A DNA stretch of 64,000 nucleotides from Glycine soja (taxonomy: Eukaryota; Streptophyta; Magnoliopsida; Fabales; Fabaceae). Positions 55,691 through 64,000 of this stretch are shown in pieces. The DNA lies in NCBI RefSeq assembly GCF_004193775.1, contig NC_041004.1, positions 29,536,411 through 29,600,410 on the forward strand, read 5' to 3'. A model generated the notes under the pieces. That model did not search any database. It was not told the DNA's origin and worked only from the letters and a program-made list of their open reading frames with translations. A program made the position numbers and the translations under genes. How positions within the stretch are numbered: the first letter of the stretch is position 1; the number at the start of each line of letters is the position of its first letter.

Positions 55691-55834
55691 ACCAAACAAG
55701 ACAAAATAAACAAAAACATGCAAAATGATATGAGAAAAGGTGGAACTGCAAGAACAGATGAAACAAGATCTCTTTGTTTATTTAATAAGGTAGGTTTCAC
55801 AAAACAAAAGAGAAAGGAAATCTATAGGCTCTAA
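55691..55834 (-). other. Candidate intron between protease and RT
   Basis: Protease-side coding sequence stops after YTADSM, near a GTAATTAG donor-like site. RT-side coding sequence opens near GGTCGATTCTTTGAG, after a pyrimidine-rich stretch with AG acceptors (TTCTTGCAG near 55750, AATATGAG near 55690). Ogre elements are described as having a short intron at this place. The exact borders cannot be chosen by eye. Confidence 0.45.
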
Positions 55835-56843
55835 TTACATTGAATCAGCGGTATAGATTTTTGACTGGCTTATCACGCGCCTGTTCCCCACTTGGGAATC
55901 GGGGTGACATGGTTGCACGAAATTTGGCGGGTCTTGAGGGAACTCCTCTTCCACTGCGGCCACCTCCTCCTCGGGCACCATTCCAGCACTGGTGAAACAC
56001 TGGCTAATACGGTCGGGCCATACCCTATCCGCCCGAAGTCTTGACAGCACATTCCTCCTCCCCAGCATCCCAGGTTCATACCCTAATCCATATTAGTATG
56101 GATTTCCCTTGATATCGACCACGTCGGCATTTCCGAGGTCGTCCTTGCCTAGACCCATTCCGGGCTCAAATCCGTTCCTGAGCATAACGCGCGCCACCAT
56201 TATGGCCGCGTTGGAGAGAGAAGGCAGCAACGGACTTGGTTCCACAGAGGCGCAGCTCACCACCTCGAAGGATTGGAAAGTCGTTTCCAATGATTCTTCC
56301 GCCGCTTCTACATATGGGGCGGAGGAGGGGCAGCTCACCAACATATCCTCTTCACCCGATACTATCACCAAAAGTCCACCCACTGCGAACTTCAATTTCT
56401 GGTGAAGCGTTTAAGGGACCACTCCCAGGGCATGAATCCAAGGTCTTCCCAAGAGGCAGCTATAGGCGGGATTTATATCCATTACTTGAAACACCACATT
56501 GCAAGTGTGGGGTCCTATCTAAATGGGAATGTCGGACCACCATCGAGCTCGGTTTTAAACGTGACGCACTAAAAGGAAGCTTTTCCAAAGTGGTCTTCGG
56601 CATCACATTTAAACTCGATCCATTGTCGATAAGCACCTTTGCGACAACATGGTCCATACATTTTACCGATACATGAAGAGCCTTGTTATGTCCTCTCCCC
56701 TCTACGGGAATCTCTTCTTCCGTAAACGTGATATAATTGTTGGTGGTTATATGATTAACGATGCCTTCAAAACCCTCCACTGAGATATCGTGGGCTACAT
56801 GGGCATCATTGAGGACTTTTATCAACAGCGTACGATGAGGCAA
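55835..56843 (-). pseudogene. Protease region with G-patch-like motif
   Basis: The segment begins RTLLIKVLNDAHVAHDIS and contains the aspartic protease site AKVLIDNGSSLNVMPK. After MVVR about a dozen codons seem deleted and the frame shifts, resuming at CNVVFQVMDINPAYSCLLGR. A stop interrupts near 56415. Downstream, MLRNGFEPGMGLGKDDLGN resembles a G-patch, followed by a stop near 56095 and YGLGYEPG. The protease would cut the Gag-Pol polyprotein. The active-site triad reads DNG, not the usual DTG or DSG. Confidence 0.8.
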
Positions 56844-59344
56844 ACGTGAGGACTTTTATCAACAGCAGTTCAAACAACGAGATCCTTGCTGGAGTTTTAT
56901 TCAGTTGCTCGACTACCTTAAACTTGCTTTGTTGGATGAGGCGAAGGAACTCATGGGCCTCTTCCAAAGTCACTGTCTTTCCTTGAAGACCTTCTTTCTT
57001 TTCAGCCCCTCTTACCACTGGAGGATCTACTTCTTTCGGGGGGGTGGCTACGTCTGTGGGCTCTTGGACCATGGGCGCTTTCCCCTTGGAGGGCAACTCC
57101 GCCGGGTGAGGGGAAGCGAACACCCGACCACTGCGGGTTATGCCACTGAGGCCGGTGATGTTGGTCACCTTAGCTGACAGGGAGTCAACTTCGGTTGCAA
57201 CTCTTTCGCTGAACTCGGGAGGGGTATATTTCCACGGAACGGCCTTATTACTTTGATATGCAAATGGCGTTGGCTTGGGCACTGTCCGGGGGTATATGGG
57301 TGTGGAGCCGGTCCCTTTCCTAGTAAAACATATTACTAGAGCCTTGGGGGTTAAGGGAACCTTCCTTTCTTCCGACTGCATGCAAATATGTGGTTCCTCC
57401 TTCCTTCCTTTGGACACTTCAAGCTGCCCCCAGTCCATGAGCCGCTGAAGCAATTCTTCTATCGCGGGACAGGTTTTCATGTCGTGTGACTCCCCGAGGT
57501 GAAACAAACACTCGTCCCTTTCGCCTCCGCCACGGGAGACCATACACGCCGCTTGCAGCGATTGGTAGATGAAGCGTCTGGAAGTAGCTACCTCTCCTAA
57601 ACTCTTTGTCCGCGATGGCCCATCCTCTTCGGTGGCGTTCACGCTAGCCCCTCCATGACTAGCTAGCGGATTAGTTTTAACATTTGGGCCTTCCTCTTGA
57701 AACGATAGCCAGCCGGCACTGATTAGGTGTTGTACCTTATACTTGAACGGGCGGCAGGAGTCAATGTTGTGTCCGGGAACTCCACTATGGTACGCACACT
57801 TGGCACCCCGGGTCATACCACTTGGGGTAGGGTGGTTGGAGGACCCTTCCGGGTATGGCTACCACCAAATGATTCTCCAATAATGAAGGCCATAATTCGG
57901 AGTATGCCATGGGAATAGGAGAGAAGTTATCTTTCGGGAGTGGGCTCTGTGCATTATTATAGCTCGTGCTCGGGGCCGTATTGTTGACCGGCCGGGGCGT
58001 GGCTGGAGCTGTGCATTGGGTCGGCATTCTCTCTGCCGCGGGCGGTCCTTTTACTTGAGTCGGGGGAAAATTCCCGGCTCGGATTGAAAAATTTGGGGGA
58101 TTGGGCTGGTATGAGCTTTGGATATTTTGGGGTGCTTTCATCCACGTCGGGGCGGTGGTGACCGCGTGGGCGTCTCCTTCCTTTTTCCTCGCGCCCACTA
58201 CTGGGGCTCTTCTGTTGTTGTTGGGGGCCATATTGGAAGCATATTTGAACTTGCCTTTTCATAGTATGGATTCAATCCTTTCTCCGGCGAAGACGAGATC
58301 CGCAAAGTTAGCTGGCATGTAGCCTATCAGCTTTTCATAGTAGAACGTGGGTAATGTATCTACCATAATTGTGATCATCTCCCTTTCCATCATGGGCGGT
58401 ACGACTTGGGCTGCGAGATCTCTCCATCTTTGGGCGTATTCCTTAATGGACTCATGCTCTCGCTTAGTCATACTCTAAAGCTGGTTCCGATCGGGAGCCA
58501 TATCCGTATTGTACTGGTACTGCCTAATGAAGGCAGTTGCCAAGTCCTTCCATGATCGGATCTGGGAAGCTTCCAGATTGGTATACCATGCTACAGCTGC
58601 TTCGGCCAAGCTGTCTTGAAAGAAATGGACCAACAACTTTTCGTCCGCAGAATACGTCCCCATTTTTCGGCAATACATCCGAAGATGCCCTTTCGGACAT
58701 GTCGTCCCTTTGTACTTATCAAAGTCTGGTACTTTGAACTTGGGAGGGATGACGATATTGGGCACAAGACATAAGTCCGCAAGATCCGAGAATGGGTAAT
58801 TGCCGAGGCCCTCGACTGCTCTCAACCTCTCTTCAAGCGCCTCAATCTTTCCCTTATCCTCCACGAAGGGAACAGATTCTTTTACGGGTGTGGGTGAAGT
58901 CGGGATATGGCGGACTATGTTTGGTTTGGGTAGTTCATGGGGGGACGGATCTTTGAGGTGGAGGAGGGGACCGAGATGGGTATCTCCTTCCTCATCGTCT
59001 TGCCTGGGATAGTCGTCATAAGGTGGGAGCTGCCCCTCGAAAGTAGGGGCTTGGCTTAAATCTTCCGGGGTGGCACAGGGAGTGAAGTCCGGAGGCAAGC
59101 CATAAGGATAAGCTTGCGGGCTATACCTTCGACCAAACACTGCCGTGTTTCTGTCTCGGCCCGGATTTAAGGTGGGCTGCAGCACCGGCTTCACTTCCCT
59201 AACTGTACTAGAGGCGGTTGCTGTGGCTTTATCCTCTATAGTTTTCTGGAGTTTTAACATGACCTCCGAGATGGAAACCATTTGATCTTTTAAAGCCGAT
59301 AGATCGGCCTTCATCTGTTCCTGCACGCCCTCTTCATTATCCAT
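56806..59344 (-). pseudogene. gag of Ogre-like element 2
   Basis: The ATG at 59344 starts MDNEEGVQEQMKADLSALKD, a coiled coil, then a proline-rich part and the gag core (FKVPDFDKYKGTTCPKGHLR, AWYTNLEASQIRSWKDLA). A TAG at 58477-58475 and a TGA at 58261-58259 interrupt an otherwise continuous frame. An extra G in a G run near 57805 shifts the frame in the word PKWYDPG. Two knuckle-like motifs follow: CAYHSGVPGHNIDSC and CLFHLGESHDMKTC, of C-H-H-C type, not C-C-H-C. The gag-protease join is scrambled by a 20-bp direct repeat (56810 and 56847). Confidence 0.9.
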
Positions 59345-59581
59345 TTTTCTGGATCGAGTGTTATAGGGATGCCTTGGTGTTTTCTTAGTTATGATGAAAT
59401 TCCTAAAGAAATAAACAACGGTGAGTATGCCACCAAAACATGAACATGCAAATGAATGATCGGAGCACTTGGATCCACCCTAAAGTTTCTTAGATAACGT
59501 GATGAGTTCAGAACTTCTCATTTTATAAAAAGAACAAAGCTTTCATCTATCCAAGATTATACAAAGGTGTTACAAGAGAAC
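59345..59581 (-). other. ORF1-gag spacer
   Basis: This 237-bp non-coding interval separates the ORF1 stop from the gag ATG. No splice or ribosome-entry feature could be supported by eye. Confidence 0.4.
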
Positions 59582-61451
59582 CTAACGGTTTCTAATTATA
59601 TGGGCCATCAAATCTATCATGTGTTGACAGTAATTGATTAGCCCATGAATCTCCTCGGGGGCCGTACACACTTCGGCCATGGCTTTTGCTTTGGCTAATA
59701 GACGCGGGAGGTCTTGACTTCCATTCAAGGTCAAGGCGAACCTATCCATCCACATAGTCGCTTCTTGATGCAATGCATCAATCACCCTCCCTCTTGCTTC
59801 TTTTTCGGCGTACACTTGTGCAAAATCCTCCACTAGCTTTTGTTCATGGGTCACAGACTGGTTCAACTCTTCCTTGTATTGCCCTATGATAGTTAGCATG
59901 CTTTGCTCCGTGGCTTCCAAGTGTTGATCCAAACTCCTCTTGGATCTTGCGCACGCAGCTAACTCTTCTTTTAAGATCATGCCATGCACCCGTGACCGGT
60001 CTCTTTCCTCTCTTCGGAGCTTGAGCTCATTGTCGCTACCCCACAATGCTCCTCGGAATTTCTCTCGGCCATATTCCTCCTTGCGGGCCCTTTTAGTTTC
60101 TTGTTCAAGGGCTCTTTCAGTGGCCGCGTTTTCCTCTTGTAACTCGGTGCACTCTTTCCGGATGTGTGTAGCGGCTGATTTGAACTTCTCCGTGGCGAGT
60201 CTCGCCTTCCCTAGCTCTAATTTTAGAGCTTGGACTTCTTCATCTTCCTCCGGAGCTTTGAAGTTCTCCTCATTGATAACTTTCAATTTGGAGAGCCAAT
60301 CTAACCCTCACATGTGAACTCTTAGCCATCCATGATAACCACCGATGACGCCATTTCGGATGCCTCTAAGCTCCTTGTCTTTCCTCAACGGACTTCTCCA
60401 CGCCTTGTGGACTCTTTGTATCACCTTGAGACTTTGCGCGCCTAGATCCCTCACAAGGAAAGGCGAGAGACTTTCTTCTGTTGGCGCTCCCCTCATGGGG
60501 TACCCTAGTTGTCTTATGGCAAGTGCGGGATTATAATTAATACAACCCCTAGTCCCTATCAATGGAACATTAGGGTAGTCCCCACACGAGAAAAGAACTC
60601 CTTCCTTGCCTTCCTTCCAACGAGGAAACCAATTGATTGCGTTGCCTCCTATCCCAGCTAAATGTTGGTCCCAATCGACTCTTCCTTTTTCGGCGCATGA
60701 ACGATAACTTTGAAGCGGACACGGGTATCTTGTGTCTTGTTGGAATAGGTGTGAAACCAACCATACACAGAGAGCGGGTAAACAACAGACAATTCGTGCA
60801 CTGTTTTTCTCACACCTCCGATCAAAAATGTCAAACAAATTTGCCAAGATAGCCACCACTGGACTCTCCTTGCTGTGGTGATATGCGAGGAAAGCATCAA
60901 TGGCGGCTAAGTCCACCAAACCGTCCACGTTCGGAAAGAGGACAACCCCAAAAAATCGACAAAGCTAGTATATCCGCAAACGGGCCCCACTTCTCTTGGC
61001 TCACCATATCCCTTGCCTTGCCTTCCAAGTATTTCCGTGGCAGGCCCACTACGCCATTACGAGTTTGCTTCATGCGATCCAACTCTCTTGCCGAATCCCC
61101 AACCACAGCTGCAATCTTGCTCAAGGAGGGAAGAAACCCGGAGAAAAGATACGGTTTTCTCCCCCCAAGAGGGCATCCTAGTATCTCCTCAAACTTTTCA
61201 ATAGTCGGTACCATTTGGAAGTCCCTAAACGTGAAGCACCTCAACGGCTGGTCATAGTATTGGGCGAGGGATACGACAGCTTCCGTAAATACCTCTGTTG
61301 TGGTCAAATCTAGAATCTTTCCGTACACTTTGCAGAAGGCTTGCCTTTGGAGAGGTCCCATCAATTGTCCCAATTCCTTGAGGCTGGTGACATCTAGACT
61401 TTTAACCTTGACTTGATAAAACCTTTTGTCGTTTTGATTTGTCCCCATCAT
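59582..61451 (-). pseudogene. ORF1 upstream of gag (DUF7745-like N-terminus, coiled-coil C-terminus)
   Basis: The ATG at 61451 opens MMGTNQNDKRFYQVKVKSLD. It continues with EAVVSLAQYYDQPLRCFTFR, DFQMVPTIEKFEEILGCPLG and KYLEGKARDM, a type often labelled DUF7745 and similar to plant mobile domains. An extra T in a T run near 60960 shifts the frame; it resumes as VDLAAIDAFLAYHHSKESP. A TGA at 60310-60308 follows RVHM, and the same frame continues into a long charged coiled coil (ALKLELGKARLATEKFKSAA) to the stop at 59582. An extra ORF in this position is diagnostic of Ogre; its function is unknown. Confidence 0.8.
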
Positions 61452-62140
61452 TTACCTAAAAAAGGGGTGGATCAAGACTCCGACATGAATGATGCAATGC
61501 GTATGCATGAAACGGAAAGAAAACAACACAGAGGGGTAATTCACACATACAAGACTGTAGAGATCCAATTTTAATGCTATGTTTTGGGCATGATGGCGCA
61601 TCAACGTAGTATTAAAAAGGTTACGTATTCCTCTAAAGAAACCAAACATCACTAGCAAAACTATAAACTAGTGCTATTTACTGAAAAATGCATGAGAACG
61701 AATGGCACGGAGCGTGTTTGCTCTTTGCCCCTATTTGGGAACCTATAGGACAATATCTAGGGGTCTCTAATAACTACTCCCCAACAATTCATAACTCACA
61801 CGGTTGTTTTCTAGAGGTATCATCACTCAAGATAATAATATTGTGGCGGTATGGAATACCAGCGACAACACATTATAAAGAGAGAAAGCTCTAGACGAGG
61901 TTTCACTATTATCAAGCAAGTCGGAGGCCTAGCATGATTATAGATTCACCTCTACTCCTTAGATTCCCATGAACCCGGGTATAGGGCCCCTTTTTTACTC
62001 AAACCCGTGGGTGCTTAGAATGCAGTGTAAAGAATGCAAAATAGACAACAGTTATTTACATTTTACACAGTTCAAATAAATGCACACACAAAGCTTCATA
62101 AATCCACAATTCCTTAAAATAGGCCTAACTCACAAAAATT
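61452..62140 (-). other. Leader of Ogre-like element 2
   Basis: About 690 bp between primer site and ORF1, nearly identical to 33930-34600 of element 1. The 68-codon plus-strand frame at 61688 (also at 34150) is antisense and conserved only because the DNA is. Confidence 0.6.
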
Positions 62141-62158
62141 TCCCCAGTGGAGTCGCCA
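62141..62158 (-). promoter_or_regulatory. Primer binding site
   Basis: TCCCCAGTGGAGTCGCCA on the plus strand is identical to the site of element 1 and lies two bases from the 5' LTR. Confidence 0.82.
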
Positions 62159-62160
62159 AC

Positions 62161-63789
62161 TGTCGCAACATGCCCTTTTGCGGGCGAGCGAGGCGAGGCT
62201 CACGGGTGCGCTTTCCAAGGGAGGAAAGATGCGCGGAGTCGCCACCAACGTTTATTTGTGGAAAACGTCGAAAAAATCGAAGGAAACTGGTCAAAATGAA
62301 AATTCTAAGTTCGGGAGTTGTATTTACGTTTGAGGAAGGTATTAGCACCTCTTACGTTTGTCTCAAAGGACAAAAGCCTATTTTTTAGAATTGTGGAATT
62401 GTGTTATCTTAACTTTTATTTCTTTTTATTTTTTGAGGTCGGCAAAAGCGGGGCTCTTGCTCCTACGTACCCTCCATCGAAGAGGAAATCAGACCTACCT
62501 AGTTCTTCCTTTAAAGGTGAATCAAGCGATTCTTTTACTTGAAAGGTGATCACTTAAAGGTGTTGGGCCTTTAAAAATTATCCATTTAACTTGGAAAGAA
62601 AAAGCTGAGATAAAACTTTCAAATCCTTTTTTAGTGACTTTTTGGTGGACGAGCTTGACTTGGCGAATTGATTTTAGCCTTAGTTTCGCTTTAGTTATTA
62701 GTCAATTCAATTAAGAATGAGAAATCCCAAAGAGAAAACGTCCGATTGAATTTTCCGCTTCATTTTAGTAAAAGATATTTTTTGGATTATTATATTATTA
62801 TTTTACCTCTTTTTTTATTTCCAACGTGGTTACGGCACAACCAAACGGTCGGAATTCATTTTAACCGAAATTAACGGATGATACAATTCAAATGATCGGT
62901 GGAAATTTATTTTATTTTTAGATTAGGCGAGAAATGACTTAAATAAATGACTGAAGCACGTCAAAAGGGGGTATAGAAAGCGAATGAAAATGAGAATAAA
63001 AATACATGAAACAAAATGTGGACCACCACGGGTACATAGAATGAATTGAAAAGCTCGATTTGAGGTACTTACCCGTTGAAGACTGAAGAAAACGAAGAAC
63101 AAACGATGAATGTTGAAGAACGGTCGAGAATCTTCGCGTAATTACTCTCGGAAACGTTACGGAAACGTTACGGAAGCGCCTCAGCTTGGATTTTCTTCAC
63201 GGAAATAATTTTCCTCAGCAATTTCGAGAGAATAAGAAGTGCCAAGAAGGCTGAACCCCTTCTCCCTTCACTCCTCCCCCTATTTATAGCAAAATAGGGG
63301 AGGAACTTGCCACCCAGCTCGCCCAGCCGAGCAAGGTTGCTTCCTCCAAAAGCAACAGCCTTCTGGAGGAAGAATCTGAAAGGCCCAAGTGGGTCTAATT
63401 GCTATTTGTACACCCCCCCCTTTTGACTAAATGCACCCCCCTTTACCTTTTTTGGTAATTCTTTTTCCGTAACGTTACGAAACTTTACGAATTTCGTAAC
63501 GATACTTATTTTCCTTCCGCAAAGTTACGAATCCTTACGGATTATATATTTACTCTTTTTTAGCTTTCGAAGAAGTTACAAAAACTCACGGATTGCGAAA
63601 AACACCTCCTTTCGATTTCTGTCACATTACGGAATTTTTACGGATCGCGTAAGCCTGCTTCCTTTTGATTTTCAACACGCCTCGGGACTTTACATATTGT
63701 GCAACAAAGGGTGCCAAGTATCTTGAAGCGGCCAATTAAAGGTTGTATATCATCAAATAATAATCCCCGGACGAAATTAGGGTATGACA
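62161..63789 (-). repeat. 5' LTR of Ogre-like element 2
   Basis: It reads TGTCGCAACATGCCC to GGGTATGACA and is followed by CTAAC. It carries two tandem GGAAACGTTAC words near 63150, where its partner has one copy. The TATA box is at 63280-63288. Confidence 0.92.
63280..63288 (-). promoter_or_regulatory. LTR TATA box
   Basis: CTATTTATA is the reverse complement of TATAAATAG in the 5' LTR, the expected start region of element 2 transcription. Confidence 0.65.
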
Positions 63790-63794
63790 CTAAC

Positions 63795-64000
63795 AAACTA
63801 ACAATTAACATTTATCGATAAAAAAAATTATGTCTCTTTGAATTTTAAAATAAAACTAATAATGATATTTATTGTATGAATATGTATATACAGTCCTCAA
63901 TGTGTCCTGGTGTTAAAGGTTGGGTTACTTCAATTCTGGATTACGTTGTTTAGCTTATACTTATAGGAGACAAATCCAATATCAACTTCTGGCTGAATAA
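63795..64000. other. Right flank, nothing recognised
   Basis: AT-rich sequence outside element 2. It should be contiguous with 45013 in an empty-site allele. Confidence 0.5.

Larger units (their letters stand above)
45019..63789 (-). mobile_element. Ogre-like element 2, structurally complete (18.8 kb), TSD CTAAC
   Basis: The LTRs at 62161-63789 (5') and 45019-46632 (3') are flanked by CTAAC at 45014-45018 and 63790-63794. In transcription order it carries a primer binding site, leader, ORF1, gag, protease, a candidate intron, RT with RNase H, integrase, a putative transposon protein ORF, a 122-bp repeat array and a polypurine tract. An extra ORF before gag, very large size and an intron before RT are the hallmarks of Ogre in legumes. 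All coding regions carry defects, so the copy is probably inactive, although RT and integrase catalytic residues are intact. Confidence 0.93.

Overview
The window looks like transposon-saturated plant chromatin, most likely soybean (Glycine) or a close legume, probably pericentromeric. The reasons are nested Ogre/Tat, Athila-like and other LTR retrotransposons with TG..CA ends and 5-bp target duplications, a CACTA element rich in gene fragments, and a CC-NBS-LRR pseudogene of the type common in soybean. Species assignment is inference. I see no intact, obviously expressed host gene and no tRNA or rRNA gene.

Layout. 1-2208 is the 3' end of a plus-strand Ogre-like element (LTR 573-2208) abutting the 3' part of an Athila/Calypso-like element (LTR 4062-5457). 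5458-10860 is a wrecked minus-strand Tat-like element: RT remnant, 48-bp repeats, an antisense ORF of the putative gypsy-type transposase kind, and a gag scrap, split by a solo LTR (9104-10696, TSD TCAGA). 11751-17501 is an old minus-strand LTR split by a plus-strand solo LTR of its own family (12645-14240) and by a second solo LTR (14409-16231, TSD AACTC). 17562-17990 is an NBS-LRR remnant.

18440-42435 is interpreted as one CACTA transposon (TSD ATT). Without later insertions it is about 5.1 kb. It carries fragments of at least five host genes: HECT ubiquitin ligase, kelch protein, CTP synthase, CDPK and ribose-5-phosphate isomerase. It was invaded by a 17.3-kb Ogre-like element (18897-36232, TSD GCAAT). 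That element holds another LTR (28166-30714), which itself holds a solo Ogre LTR (29031-30597, TSD GGGTG). A solo LTR (40513-42093, TSD AGGGG) sits in the isomerase fragment.

The CACTA right end lies beside a CC-NBS-LRR pseudogene (about 42480-44362, minus) that is also split by a Tourist-like MITE (42611-43008, TSD TAA). 45019-63789 (TSD CTAAC) is a structurally complete 18.8-kb Ogre-like element on the minus strand with ORF1, gag, protease, RT/RNase H, integrase, PBS and PPT. It is disabled by a handful of stops, frameshifts and small rearrangements. The 17.3-kb relative shares its LTRs, leader, 3' repeats and 3' region but has lost ORF1 and pol, so it looks like a non-autonomous partner.

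The most unexplained signal is in the 9104, 14409, 28166 and 40513 LTR family. A 12-bp palindrome, GTAATCGATTAC, occurs there in pairs whose starts are exactly 21 bp apart. Three such pairs, about 100 bp apart, sit in each full-length copy upstream of the TATA box.
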